In this document: positions 27,721 to 36,990 of the stretch, piece after piece
Layout: every line of letters begins with the position of its first letter
Numbering within the stretch: the stretch's first letter is position 1
Assembly: GCF_041435115.1 (NCBI RefSeq)
Contig: NZ_CP108046.1
Coordinates: forward strand, 1,364,001-1,428,000
Direction of reading: 5' to 3'
From: Streptomyces sp. NBC_00289
Lineage (GTDB): Bacteria > Actinomycetota > Actinomycetes > Streptomycetales > Streptomycetaceae
DNA length: 64,000 bases
The notes under the pieces: model-generated
Seen by the model: only the letters and a program-made list of their open reading frames with translations
Databases searched by the model: none
Told to the model about the DNA's origin: nothing
Program-made: the position numbers and the translations under genes

Positions 27721-29069
27721 ACACCTCAACACCATCGCGCAGGGCCGTCCTGCGGTGGGGGACGGGGGCGGCCACGGCGCTCGCCGCCGGCTCCGCCCTC
27801 ACCGCATGCGGCCAGAGCGTCGGAGCCGCCCGCACGACCAGGCAGGACCCCACCCGCCCCGGCCGGAAGGTGTCGTTGACCTTCTGGACCTGGGTGCCGA
27901 TGCAGAAGACCGTCGACCTGTGGAACCGGACGCACCCCGACATCCACGTCGAGATGCAGACCATCCCCGCGAGCACCCAGGGCGGCTACCAGAAGATGTA
28001 CTCCGCCCTGACGGCCGGCAACCCGCCGGACCTGGCACAGGTCGAGTACCAGGAGCTTCCCGCCTTCATGCTCGTCAACGGCCTCACCGATCTGAGCCGT
28101 TACGGGGCCGACAAGCTGCGCGACAGTTATGTGCCGTGGCAGTGGAACCAGGGCGTCTTCGGCGGGCGGGTCCACACCATCCCCCAGGCGTCCGGCCCGA
28201 TGGGACTCTTCCACCGCCGGGACCTCCTCGCGAAGTGGGACATCGAAACACCCGCCACCTGGGCCGACTTCGAGCGTGCCGCCCGGGTGGTCAAGGCCCG
28301 CGGCAACGGCGCCAGGCTCTCCGCGTTCAACCCCAACTCGCCCGCCTGGTTCGCCGCGATGTGCTGGCAGCGCGGGTCTCACTGGGTACGCACCGAGGGC
28401 GACACCTGGGTCGTCGGCATGAACGACGACCTTTCCCGCGAGGTCGCCGAATACTGGCAGAGGATGGTCCGCGACGACCTCGTCTTCGTCGAACCCGACA
28501 TGTCCAGCGCCTGGTACCGGCAGGTTCAGACCGGGCAGGTCGCCACCTGGATCGGACCGCAGTGGGGCGACGCCCTGCTGCGCGGCAACGCGCCCGGCAC
28601 CAAGGGAAGGTGGCGCGTCGCACCGCTCCCCCAGTGGAAGGCGGGACAGAACGCCTCCGCCAACTGGGGTGGAGCATCCACCGCCGTCCTCCAGGGCAGC
28701 CGCCACCCGCGTGAGGCGCTGCGGTTCGCGCACTGGATCAACAGCGACCCGCGGGCCGTCGACCTCAACATCGCCGTCGGCTACGGATGGCCCGCCGCCA
28801 CCGGCGTCTTCCGCGGATCGGCCCTCGACAAGCCCGACCCGTTCTTCGGCGGACAGCGCTACAACGACGTCTTCACCGCCTCCGACCGGGCCATCGACAC
28901 CTCGTGGAAGTGGTCGCCCACCACGGACGCCGACTTCGCCCACCTCGGTGACGCCTTCGGCGCCTCCATAGCCGGGCAGGGCACCCTCGCCTCGGCTCTT
29001 GCAGACGCGCAGAAACGCGCCGTGGACGATCTGCTGGCCAAGGGACTGAAGGCGAGGAGCCAGTCATGA
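27717..29069 (+). CDS. Sugar ABC transporter substrate-binding lipoprotein
   Basis: A 450-residue family 1 extracellular solute-binding protein. The N-terminus has a twin-arginine-like start (SRRAVLRWG), a hydrophobic stretch and the lipobox LTAC, so it should be an anchored lipoprotein. The mature part opens VSLTFWTWVP, typical of sugar-binding CUT1 proteins. ATG 27717 overlaps the GH42 stop and follows AAAGGGAC; its own stop overlaps the first permease. Ligand likely a galacto-oligosaccharide, inferred from neighbours. Confidence 0.92.
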   Translation: MNTSTPSRRAVLRWGTGAATALAAGSALTACGQSVGAARTTRQDPTRPGRKVSLTFWTWVPMQKTVDLWNRTHPDIHVEMQTIPASTQGGYQKMYSALTAGNPPDLAQVEYQELPAFMLVNGLTDLSRYGADKLRDSYVPWQWNQGVFGGRVHTIPQASGPMGLFHRRDLLAKWDIETPATWADFERAARVVKARGNGARLSAFNPNSPAWFAAMCWQRGSHWVRTEGDTWVVGMNDDLSREVAEYWQRMVRDDLVFVEPDMSSAWYRQVQTGQVATWIGPQWGDALLRGNAPGTKGRWRVAPLPQWKAGQNASANWGGASTAVLQGSRHPREALRFAHWINSDPRAVDLNIAVGYGWPAATGVFRGSALDKPDPFFGGQRYNDVFTASDRAIDTSWKWSPTTDADFAHLGDAFGASIAGQGTLASALADAQKRAVDDLLAKGLKARSQS

Positions 29070-29995
29070 ACGGCACGCCCTCTCCCAGGAGCGGTCAGCG
29101 ACGGACCCCGCGCCCGGACCGCGCCGCCTGGGGATTCCTCCTCCCCTTCGTGGCCCTCTTCCTGTTCGTCTTCGTCCTTCCGCTCGGCTACGCGCTCTAC
29201 GAGAGCCTGCTGAAGCCGATCCGCTCCGGGCCGCTGGGCCTCGGCCCGGCCACCGTCGGCTTCGCCGGGCTCGACAACTACACCCTCGCGCTCCAGCAGT
29301 CGGACTTCCTCGACGGCTTCGGGCGGGTACTGCTCTTCGGCATCGTGCAGGTCCCCGTGATGCTGCTGCTTGCCACCGCGCTGGCGCTGGTTCTCGACAC
29401 CCTCTCCCAGCGCTGGGCCGGCATCCTGCGAGCCGCCTACTTCCTGCCGTACGGCGTCCCCGGCGTCATCGCCTCGATCCTGTGGGGCTTCCTCTACGTC
29501 CCGGGCGTCAGCCCGCTGGTCGACCTGCTCGGCAGGGTGGGTCTCGCACCCGACTTCCTCGGCTACCACAACGTGCTGTGGTCCATCGCCAACATCGTGA
29601 TCTGGGAGTTCACCGGCTACAACATGCTGGTGATCGTCGCCCAGCTGAAGTCGATCCCGCAGGAGCTCTACGAGGCCGCGCGCATCGACGGCGCGAGCGC
29701 CTGGCAGACGGCGGTCAGGATCAAGCTGCCGCTGGCCCGGCCCGCCCTGGTGCTCACCGGCGTCTTCTCCATCATCGGCACCCTGCAACTGTTCGCCGAA
29801 CCGCTGGTCATCAAGCCGCTGACCTCGACGGTGACCAGTTCGTACACACCCAACCTGGCCGCCTACAACGAGGCGTTCGCCAACAACAACATCTACCTCG
29901 CCGCAGCCGAGTCGGTGATCCTCGCCCTCGTCGCGAGCGTGCTGTCCTTCGGCTTCCTCAGCCTGGTGAACCGCAGGGAAAGGGGTGCACGGTGA
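29066..29995 (+). CDS. Sugar ABC transporter permease (MalF-like)
   Basis: A 309-residue six-helix permease of the CUT1 family. The EAA loop EAARIDGASAWQTAVRIKLP, which contacts the ATPase, is well conserved. Overlaps both neighbours by 4 bp (ATGA at the start, GTGA at the end). No ATPase gene occurs in this operon; in Streptomyces such importers share the multitask ATPase MsiK, and the same is likely here. Confidence 0.92.
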   Translation: MNGTPSPRSGQRRTPRPDRAAWGFLLPFVALFLFVFVLPLGYALYESLLKPIRSGPLGLGPATVGFAGLDNYTLALQQSDFLDGFGRVLLFGIVQVPVMLLLATALALVLDTLSQRWAGILRAAYFLPYGVPGVIASILWGFLYVPGVSPLVDLLGRVGLAPDFLGYHNVLWSIANIVIWEFTGYNMLVIVAQLKSIPQELYEAARIDGASAWQTAVRIKLPLARPALVLTGVFSIIGTLQLFAEPLVIKPLTSTVTSSYTPNLAAYNEAFANNNIYLAAAESVILALVASVLSFGFLSLVNRRERGAR

Positions 29996-30924
29996 GCGTG
30001 TCCACACCGCAGACGACGAAGTCGGTGGACATCTCCACCGACGCCTCACGGGCCACCGCGGCGGGCCGGGAGCACCGGCCGCGCCGAGGGATGAAGCCAT
30101 CGCGGATCCTGATGGTCGCCCTGCTCACGGTCGCGGCCCTCTACTTCCTGCTGCCCGTCTACTGGCTGGTGGTGGCCTCCACCAAGAACAGCGCGGATCT
30201 CTTCGGCAGTTTCGGGCTGTGGTTCTCCGACCCGCAGTGGCTGCACAACCTGTCGCAGGTCTTCTCCTACGGCGACGGCGTCTTCTGGAACTGGACCTGG
30301 AACAGCTTCCTGTACGCCGGGGTCGGCGGCGCGCTGGCGACCCTGCTCGCGTGTGCGGCCGGGTACGCCCTCGCCGTGTACGGCTTCCGGGGGCGGGAGT
30401 CGGTCTTCAAGGTCGTGCTCGCCGGGGTGCTGCTGCCCAGCACCGCCCTCGCACTCCCCCTCTACCTGCTGTTCAGCAAGGTGGGCCTGGCCAACACGTA
30501 CGGGGCCGTGCTGATCCCCGGCATGGTGAGCCCGTTCGGGGTGTACCTGTGCCGCATCTACGCCGAGGCGGCGGTACCCGTGGAGATGCTGGAGGCGGCC
30601 CGGGTCGACGGCGCCGGCGAGTGGCGGATCTTCCACACCCTCGTCCTGCGCACGATGGCACCCGCGCTGGTGACCGTGTTCCTGTTCCAGTTCGTGGGCA
30701 TCTGGAACAACTACTTCCTGCCGCTGGTCATGCTCTCCGACGACCACAAGTACCCCCTGACGCTGGGTCTCACCACGTGGCAGTCGCAGGCGGAACGGCA
30801 CCCCGAGCTCTACCAGCTCACGGTGGGCGGCGCGTTCCTGTCGATCCTCCCGCTGGCCGCCGCGATGCTCGTTCTCCAGCGCTACTGGCGTTCCGGCCTG
30901 ACCCAGGGCAGCGTCAAGGGCTGA
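29992..30924 (+). CDS. Sugar ABC transporter permease (MalG-like)
   Basis: A 310-residue permease with a 35-residue polar N-terminus, six transmembrane helices and the EAA loop EAARVDGAGEWRIFHTLVLR. GTG start 29992 overlaps the stop of the first permease. Last gene of the GH42-importer operon; a strong hairpin follows at 30937-30969. Confidence 0.92.
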   Translation: MSVSTPQTTKSVDISTDASRATAAGREHRPRRGMKPSRILMVALLTVAALYFLLPVYWLVVASTKNSADLFGSFGLWFSDPQWLHNLSQVFSYGDGVFWNWTWNSFLYAGVGGALATLLACAAGYALAVYGFRGRESVFKVVLAGVLLPSTALALPLYLLFSKVGLANTYGAVLIPGMVSPFGVYLCRIYAEAAVPVEMLEAARVDGAGEWRIFHTLVLRTMAPALVTVFLFQFVGIWNNYFLPLVMLSDDHKYPLTLGLTTWQSQAERHPELYQLTVGGAFLSILPLAAAMLVLQRYWRSGLTQGSVKG

Positions 30925-30936
30925 GCCGCTCGCCTC

Positions 30937-30969
30937 CCGGAGGTCCGGCGAACGTCCCCGGACCTCCGG
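30937..30969 (+). terminator. Terminator after the GH42-ABC operon
   Basis: Perfect 12-bp stem CCGGAGGTCCGG / CCGGACCTCCGG with a 9-base loop, 12 bp past the permease stop and before the convergent GNAT gene; may serve both strands. Confidence 0.7.
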
Positions 30970-31035
30970 ACTTCGTGGGAGGAGGCCGTCGTAGCCCCCT
31001 GCTTCGCGCCGGCCACGACGAGTGGGTGTGGCCGC

Positions 31036-31536
31036 TCACACGGCTCGTTCCATGCAGACCAGCTGATCCCGGTCGTCCCATGAGTCGGTGACCGTGAATC
31101 CGAGCCGCTCGTACAGCGCTGTCGCGGCTGACCGCCACTTCCACACCGACAACCGCACCGACCCGGCTCCGCTCTCGGCAGCGTGCGAGAGCGCGCAGCC
31201 GACGAGGCCGGACGCGACGCCTCGGCCGCGGAAGGCCGGATCCGTCCAGAGTCGCTTCAGCTCGCACCGTCCGTCGGCGGCGGTGGTCACCACGAGGCAC
31301 CCCACCGCGGTGTTCCCGCTCAACGCGAGCAGCACGACGTCGTCGGCGAACGCGGCCCGCGGATCCGAGATCTCCGCCCGGTAGCGGTCCGGCAACTCGT
31401 CCACTCCGGCGACGGCCTCGCCCTTCTCGGCCTGCGTCCGCAGATGGTAGGCGGCCAGCAGCTCGGCCGGCCCGTCCTGAGCCGACCGAGTCTGCCCCGG
31501 CCAGCGGACGACGGCGACCTCGCGGTGATCAGTCAT
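31036..31536 (-). CDS. GNAT-family N-acetyltransferase
   Basis: A 166-residue GNAT acetyltransferase. The acetyl-CoA loop FRGRGVASGLVG follows the strand CELKRLWTDP, and the C-terminal ALYERLGFTVTD is typical. Acceptor unknown. Start ATG 31536 has no strong ribosome binding site. It lies in the middle of the galactoside island, between the importer operon and the GH2 gene, without an obvious role in sugar use. Confidence 0.85.
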   Translation of the reverse strand: MTDHREVAVVRWPGQTRSAQDGPAELLAAYHLRTQAEKGEAVAGVDELPDRYRAEISDPRAAFADDVVLLALSGNTAVGCLVVTTAADGRCELKRLWTDPAFRGRGVASGLVGCALSHAAESGAGSVRLSVWKWRSAATALYERLGFTVTDSWDDRDQLVCMERAV

Positions 31537-31634
31537 GGCGTCAGCATCACACGACGCCTGCCGGAACCCGAACGCGAGGCGTACAGCGCTGCCGCCCCCG
31601 ACGGGCGACGGGGCGGCAGCGCGGGACAAGCCGA

Positions 31635-33683
31635 CTACACCGGCCTCGGGTTGACCGCCTCGCGGAACGCCTCGTGGACGAGCTTGGGCCGCTTGTCCGC
31701 GAAGGTCAGCATGCCCATGACCGAGATGCCGTTGTAGGCCTGGTTGTACCCGGCCCGTTGCTTGTAGTCCTTCAGCACCCAGTAGGTGTATCCGGCGACG
31801 AAGTCGCTTCGTTCGGCCACCTGCGCCCAGTGGGCGGTGAACGAGGCCGCCTGCCACTCCTCGGTGCCCTGGGTGGTACTCGGGCCGTGGTTGCCGGCCT
31901 CCGACCAGGTGCCGTTCTCGGTGATCAGGATCGGCTTGTCGGGGTACTTCGCGTGCACCGCGTCCAGGGTCGGGCCGAGATCGGCGTCCTTGCCGTAGAA
32001 GTAGCCGAAGTACTCGTTGAACCCGATCACGTCGGCGAGGTCGAAGGCGGGGTCGTTGCTGGTGGAGGAGGCCCAGGTCACGGGGCGGGCGGTGAGGTCG
32101 ACCGCCTTCACGGCCGCCTTGAGATCGGCGAGCCAGGCGCGGTAGGCCGGGGCGCCGGCGGCGTCGATCTCCGACTCGTTCTGCAGGCCCCAGAGGATCA
32201 CCGAGGGGTGGTTGTGCTGGTTCCACGCCATGGTCAGCGCCAGGGCCCGGGCGAGGCCGTAACGCTCGGTCTGCAGCTTTTCCTGGGCCGTGTTGAGCCA
32301 CATGGTGTCGATGTCGTCCATCACCATCACGCCGTGCGCGTCCGCCCAGTCGTAGACGTACGGGTGCCGGTTGTAAACGCAGTTGCGGATGAAGTTCGCG
32401 CCCAGTGCCGGTATGTGGCCGAGTTCCCGGTCGTACTCGGTGGGGGTCATCGCCCTGCCGTGCGCCGCGGTCTCCTCGTGCCAGCTCATCCCCTTGAGGA
32501 ACAGGGGCCTGCCGTTCAACCGCAACCGCGCCCGCTCGACGGACAGTTCGCGCACGCCGTAGACGGTGGACAGCGTGTCCACCCGTGGGCCGTGCTGGGT
32601 GGAGGCGGTGAGTGTGGCGCGGGCGGTGAGCGTGTGCGGGGAAGCCGGGCTCCAGCGGGGTGCACCGGGCACCGGCACCGAGGCGCGTACGACGCCGACC
32701 GACCGGGCCGCGATGCGCACCGCGACGACGGCGGGCCGGCCGCCGCTCCCGCGGCCGGTGTCCAGTGTCAGGCAGCCGTCGAAGTCGGAGGAGCCGTGGT
32801 TCTCGACCACGGCCCGGACCTCCGCCCGCCCGTTCGCTCCGGCGACGAGCAGTTTAGCGATGGTGACCCGCGGAACGGCCTCGATCCAGGCGGACCGGGT
32901 CAGACCCGCGTAGGGCCAGTAGTCGACCGGCTTGTACGGGATCTCGTGGTCGTCGGTGACCGGCTGCGGAGTCGTCGCCGCGTAGTCGGTGTAGCTCGCC
33001 CTGCGGAAGACCCGCACGGCGATCGTCTGCCGCTCCCCCGGCCGGAGCGCCCCTGCCACGGGAAGCGCGAAGGGGCTGTTGGCACCCTCGTGCTTGCCGA
33101 GATACGCGCCGTCGAGCCAGACCTCCGCGCTGTAACCGGCGGCCAGGAAGGCCATCCGGACGTGGCGGCCACGCCAGGACTCGGGTGTGTCGACGGTCGT
33201 GCGGTACCAGGCATAGCCGTCGGCGAACGCCGTGCCCTTGCCGAAGGCGGCGGTCTGTGAGGCGAATCCGGGAGTGTCCAGCAGATCCCAGGCCGCCGGG
33301 ACGTCGATGTGGCCCCATGCCGCGTCGTCGTGGCGGGGGGACTGCCAGCCTTCGCCGATGCCGCGGTTGCCGGGGTCGAAGCGGAAGCGCCACCGCTTGT
33401 CGAGCGAGAGGTAGGAGCGGGTGGGCTCATGGGTGCGCCAACCGTCGAAGGCGGGGAGCACCGCACCGTACTGGAAGACGACGTCGGTGCCGCCCACCTC
33501 ACGGACATGCGTCCCGGACGGCTCGGTGGCCGCGTGCGTGTCGAGCACCGGCCCGTCCGGCGGGGCCGTTTCCGTGGCGTCCGCGGCCCATGCCCGGTCC
33601 GGCCAGGCCGGCAGGGTGACGACGGCGGCGGTGCCGAGCGCGGCGACGATGGCGCGTCGGGACGGTCGGGTGCGATCGGTCAT
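31635..33683 (-). CDS. Secreted GH2 glycoside hydrolase (beta-galactosidase/glucuronidase-like)
   Basis: A 682-residue GH2 enzyme with a Tat signal peptide (SRRAIVAALGTAAVVTLPAW, cleavage near AWA-AD). Domain order: sugar-binding jelly roll (about 75-250), Ig-like (250-360), TIM barrel to the end. GH2 features: KGMSWHEETAAHGRAM, acid/base Glu in ILWGLQNESE, and a nucleophile candidate Glu in ILITENGTW, where most GH2 enzymes have TEFG. It would cut galactosides or glucuronides outside the cell and feed the importer. Divergent from the cellulase-like gene, sharing a 167-bp A+T-rich upstream region. Confidence 0.88.
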   Translation of the reverse strand: MTDRTRPSRRAIVAALGTAAVVTLPAWPDRAWAADATETAPPDGPVLDTHAATEPSGTHVREVGGTDVVFQYGAVLPAFDGWRTHEPTRSYLSLDKRWRFRFDPGNRGIGEGWQSPRHDDAAWGHIDVPAAWDLLDTPGFASQTAAFGKGTAFADGYAWYRTTVDTPESWRGRHVRMAFLAAGYSAEVWLDGAYLGKHEGANSPFALPVAGALRPGERQTIAVRVFRRASYTDYAATTPQPVTDDHEIPYKPVDYWPYAGLTRSAWIEAVPRVTIAKLLVAGANGRAEVRAVVENHGSSDFDGCLTLDTGRGSGGRPAVVAVRIAARSVGVVRASVPVPGAPRWSPASPHTLTARATLTASTQHGPRVDTLSTVYGVRELSVERARLRLNGRPLFLKGMSWHEETAAHGRAMTPTEYDRELGHIPALGANFIRNCVYNRHPYVYDWADAHGVMVMDDIDTMWLNTAQEKLQTERYGLARALALTMAWNQHNHPSVILWGLQNESEIDAAGAPAYRAWLADLKAAVKAVDLTARPVTWASSTSNDPAFDLADVIGFNEYFGYFYGKDADLGPTLDAVHAKYPDKPILITENGTWSEAGNHGPSTTQGTEEWQAASFTAHWAQVAERSDFVAGYTYWVLKDYKQRAGYNQAYNGISVMGMLTFADKRPKLVHEAFREAVNPRPV

Positions 33684-33764
33684 GACAGGACACTCCCTCG
33701 GGTCGCCGCCCGCGCGGCGGGCTGGGTTCGCCCGTGAGCCTGTTACAGCTCCACGGCCACCGTC

Positions 33765-33795
33765 AAGGATTATTCATAAATAATGAATTGATGTA
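33765..33795. promoter_or_regulatory. A+T-rich inverted repeat between the GH2 and cellulase-like genes
   Basis: ATTCAT-AAATA-ATGAAT (33772-33788), a perfect 6-bp inverted repeat with 5-bp spacer inside a 25-bp A+T-rich stretch, with an overlapping TTATT...AATAA symmetry. It sits in the divergent region 68-85 bp before the GH2 start codon on one side and about 63 bp before the cellulase-like start on the other. Likely an operator for a regulator of the island (the FadR-type or another). Confidence 0.55.
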
Positions 33796-33850
33796 GCGTG
33801 CTGTCCGGCCGGCCGCCACAACCCACCGCACACGAACGACGGGTGACTTC

Positions 33851-35137
33851 ATGACCGCTCAGGAACAGGCCACTAGGGGCGAGACCACCGGTCGGCTCGC
33901 CATCACGCTGTGGGACTTCAGCTGGTACACCCAGGCGGGCCCCGGGGAACCCTTCGCCGACCTCGACCGCGCCTTCGCCGAGACGGTGGAACGCGGCTTC
34001 AACACCGTGCGGATCTGCGCGATGCCCTTCCTGCTGTTCTCCGGTCTGGTCCAGGACCCGGACTCGCTCCACGTCCGCGGCCTGGGCGAGGACTTCGGGC
34101 AGCGCACCCGCTGGTACAACGTGCGCGGCGGCTACAAGCTGGACGGCAGCCGACGGCTTGTCGAGCTGTTCGAGGCCGCCGCCCGGTACGACTGCCGCGT
34201 CATCGTGTCCTCCTGGGAGTACCAGCAGTCCCCCAGCTTCGCCGACACCGACGCCTGGCACCGCGCCCTGGCCGCGGTCCCCGCACCGGACCGGGCCGAG
34301 GCGATGGCCGAAGCGCTCGCCGGGCTGCTGGACTTCCTCACCGAGCGCGGGCTGGCCGACCGCGTCGCCTACGTCGAGGTGCACAACGAGGTCGACAACT
34401 GCTCCCTGGTGCCCAGCGACGGAGGCAGCCACTACGGCAGGCTGCGCGCCCCCCTCGGCCGCGCCGTCGACCTGCTGCGGTCACGCCACCCGCGCGTCCC
34501 CGTCACGTACTCGCTGGGCGAGCCCTGGCCACGGGAGTTGGACGACCTGCCGGAGCAGGCACAGATCGCCCACTTCCATTTCTACGTCTACGGCGTGCTC
34601 GGCGCGCTGTACGAGGCGGTGGGCCTGGGGCACGGCACCGAACCGGCGCCCGCGACAGCCGCGTGGCCCACGCCCGAACTGGCCCGCATGCTGCGCACCG
34701 ACGCGCCCCCGTTCTCCGACTACCAGCCCGACGAGCCCTGGCGACTGCAAGCCACCGGGATCCCGCGCGAACTGTTCTACGCGCACGACTGGGTCGATCC
34801 CGACCGCTGGGACCTGTGGCTGTACGAGAACTACCAGTCGCACCGCGAGGCCATGCGCGAGACCCTGGCCGAGTGGGTCGACTCCGTCGCGGACTTCGCC
34901 CGCCGCCGCCAAGTCCCCGCCGTGCTCGGCGAATCCGTGGTGGGTTACACGCCGCTCCTCACCCGCTTCGAGGAGGACGCCGTCGGCAAGGACATCGCGG
35001 AGTTCGTCGTCGACCGGTGCCTCGACGCGGGCTACCAGGGAGTCGTCCTGACCTCCAACGCGGCCCCGCATCACCCGATGTGGCACACCGACGCGGTATG
35101 GATGCGCCGGGTCAACGCACGCGTCACCGCGGGCTGA
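33851..35137 (+). CDS. Cellulase-like (sugar-hydrolase) TIM-barrel protein
   Basis: A 428-residue protein of the actinobacterial cellulase-like / sugar-binding family, predicted cytosolic. The start AITLWDFSWYTQAGPGEPF and FNTVRICAMPFLLFSG resemble clan A glycosidases; candidate catalytic glutamates lie in VEVHNEVDNC (acid/base position) and PAVLGESVVGYT (nucleophile position). Substrate unknown; divergence from the GH2 gene suggests a linked step in galactan or arabinogalactan use. Followed by an exceptionally strong terminator. Confidence 0.8.
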   Translation: MTAQEQATRGETTGRLAITLWDFSWYTQAGPGEPFADLDRAFAETVERGFNTVRICAMPFLLFSGLVQDPDSLHVRGLGEDFGQRTRWYNVRGGYKLDGSRRLVELFEAAARYDCRVIVSSWEYQQSPSFADTDAWHRALAAVPAPDRAEAMAEALAGLLDFLTERGLADRVAYVEVHNEVDNCSLVPSDGGSHYGRLRAPLGRAVDLLRSRHPRVPVTYSLGEPWPRELDDLPEQAQIAHFHFYVYGVLGALYEAVGLGHGTEPAPATAAWPTPELARMLRTDAPPFSDYQPDEPWRLQATGIPRELFYAHDWVDPDRWDLWLYENYQSHREAMRETLAEWVDSVADFARRRQVPAVLGESVVGYTPLLTRFEEDAVGKDIAEFVVDRCLDAGYQGVVLTSNAAPHHPMWHTDAVWMRRVNARVTAG

Positions 35138-35150
35138 ACGACGCTGTGCC

Positions 35151-35192
35151 GCACCCGGTGGACGGCCCGTCCGTGGGCCGTCCACCGGGTGC
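35151..35192 (+). terminator. Very strong hairpin after the cellulase-like gene
   Basis: 18-bp perfect stem (GCACCCGGTGGACGGCCC with its complement) and a 6-base loop, 13 bp past the stop codon. No U-tract, but the stem strength and position make a terminator the best reading. Marks the right end of the galactoside island. Confidence 0.8.
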
Positions 35193-35740
35193 CGGCGTCA
35201 TCCGGCCACCACACCGCAGCACGCGCGTGGGCGTCAACGCGGCGCGCTGGTCAGTCGACACCGCCCGGCCGGCAGGCGATACGAGGCGACGCCGTCCGCA
35301 TGACCGAGGTACCGCACACCGTCCGTCCGGGCCGGCGGTGCCCGACCCTCACGGACCGAGTCCACCGAGGCGGCCGGAAGATGCGGGGTCGCCCGACTGT
35401 TCGCGGGCACGGCCGCGTCGTAGGCCGGCGTCCTCGCTCCGTCCTGGAGCCTCCACTCGCTCCCGATCTCGCCGCAGGGCGACTCGTGCGAGCCCGGGAC
35501 CCGTGTGGCTGGCCCCCACCCTGGTGCCCCGCCGGGCCTCCGCTCCCCCTGCCGGCCGGCCGCTGTGAACCGGACCGGCCGGGTCGTTCAACCGAACGGT
35601 TGAACGCGGCTTCCATCTCCCGCAGACCTGGTCTGTCCGTACGGACGACGCGAAGGCGACACCCGGCGCAGCACAATGACCAGCGCCCCCCATCGTGCCG
35701 GGCCCTGTACGCCACCCCCCATGAAAGAGGTCTCCTCGGC
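35193..35740. promoter_or_regulatory. 548-bp gene-free region upstream of the orphan solute-binding protein
   Basis: No convincing coding sequence. It contains one clear operator-like palindrome (35586-35605). The reading frame of the downstream gene is open through most of it, but the translation is not protein-like. Confidence 0.5.
35586..35605. promoter_or_regulatory. 20-bp inverted repeat, TetR-type operator candidate
   Basis: GTTCAACCGAACGGTTGAAC: perfect 8-bp arms around GAAC. The ACCGAACGGT core is common in TetR-family operators. It lies 136 bp before the solute-binding protein; no TetR gene is in the window. Confidence 0.5.
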
Positions 35741-36886
35741 ATGTCCACCTTCCCCAGCAGGCGACGCGTCCTGACCGCCGGCGCCGGTGCGGCCCTCGGC
35801 GTCGGTGCCCTCGGTGCCTCAGCGGTCCCCGCCTCGGCCTCTCCCACCGCGTCGCGGTCCTCGGCCGGGTCCGAGGAGACCCGGTCGCTCGACGAGCTGT
35901 ACCGGGCCGCCCTCGCGGAGGGCGGAAAGCTCGTCGTCTACGCGGGCGGCGACACGCCGACCCAGCAGGACGGCACCAAGGCGGGCTTCAAGGCCCGCTT
36001 TCCCGACATCGACCTGACGCTGATCGTCGACTACAGCAAGTACCACGACGTCCGCGTCGACAACCAGTTCGCCACCGACACCCTCGTCCCCGACGTCGTA
36101 CAACTGCAGACCCTGCAGGACTTCGTCCGCTGGAACCAGCAGGGCAGGCTGCTGCACTACAAGCCGGCCGGGTTCTCCCACGTCTACGACGCGTTCAAGG
36201 ACCCGCGGGGCGCGTGGGTGGCCACCGGAGCGATCGCCTTCAGCTTCCTGTACGGCACGGCGGCCGTTGGCTCGGACGCACCCCACGACCCGCGCGACCT
36301 CGTCGACCCGAAGTGGAAGGGCAGGATCGCCTCGTCCTACCCGCACGACGACGACGCGGTCCTCTACCTCTACACGCTGTACGCCCGGAAGTACGGCTGG
36401 GAGTGGGTGGCCAGACTCGCCGCCCAGGACGTGCGGTTCGCCCGAGGCAGCAACTCCCCGGGCGACGCCGTCTTCGCCGGGCAGAAGGCGATCGGCATCG
36501 GCACCGCGGGCTCGGCGATTCCCTCCTCGTCCTCCCCCGCGAAGTTCGTCATCGCCGACGGGCACCCGTTCATGGGCTGGGGCCAGCGCACGGCCATCCT
36601 CAAGCAGGCCAGAAACTCCACGGCCGCCAAGCTGTTCCTCAATTGGCAGCTGTCCACCGAGCGGCAGAAGAACTCCTTCAACGGCTGGTCGGTGCGCACC
36701 GACGTCACTCCCCCGGCCGGCCTGAAGCAGCTCTGGGAGTACCCCGACGCCCACGTGGACGGCTTCCCCCGCTTCATGGCCGACCGCGCCGAGGTGGAGC
36801 GCTGGAAGCAGACCTTCGCCCTCTACTTCGGCGAGGTCAAGGGCGACCCCACACCCGGCTGGCCCGGACTGCATCCGGGCGCCTGA
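35741..36886 (+). CDS. Orphan extracellular solute-binding protein, Tat-exported
   Basis: A 381-residue periplasmic-binding-type protein. Tat signal (SRRRVLTAGAGAALGVGAL, cleavage near ASA), then a two-lobe binding fold beginning GGKLVVYAGGDTPTQQDGTK. The sequence resembles AfuA/PhnS/PotD-like proteins that bind iron, phosphonates or polyamines. It lacks a lipobox, so it may be released or held by other means. No permease or ATPase is adjacent. A two-component system follows 104 bp downstream; the protein might feed ligand information to it, which is only inference. Confidence 0.82.
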   Translation: MSTFPSRRRVLTAGAGAALGVGALGASAVPASASPTASRSSAGSEETRSLDELYRAALAEGGKLVVYAGGDTPTQQDGTKAGFKARFPDIDLTLIVDYSKYHDVRVDNQFATDTLVPDVVQLQTLQDFVRWNQQGRLLHYKPAGFSHVYDAFKDPRGAWVATGAIAFSFLYGTAAVGSDAPHDPRDLVDPKWKGRIASSYPHDDDAVLYLYTLYARKYGWEWVARLAAQDVRFARGSNSPGDAVFAGQKAIGIGTAGSAIPSSSSPAKFVIADGHPFMGWGQRTAILKQARNSTAAKLFLNWQLSTERQKNSFNGWSVRTDVTPPAGLKQLWEYPDAHVDGFPRFMADRAEVERWKQTFALYFGEVKGDPTPGWPGLHPGA

Positions 36887-36990
36887 CTCCCGCCCCGGCC
36901 GCCGGCCGCCCCGCCCCACCGGGCCGACCGGCGGCCCCGCTCCTCACTGCGCGCCTACAGGCGATGGATAGACTCGGCCCCCCTGTCCCA

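Noticed and set aside
31674..33260. Plus-strand frame of about 530 codons opposite the GH2 gene.
   Set aside because: Antisense shadow of a Tat-exported GH2 enzyme with clear catalytic motifs.
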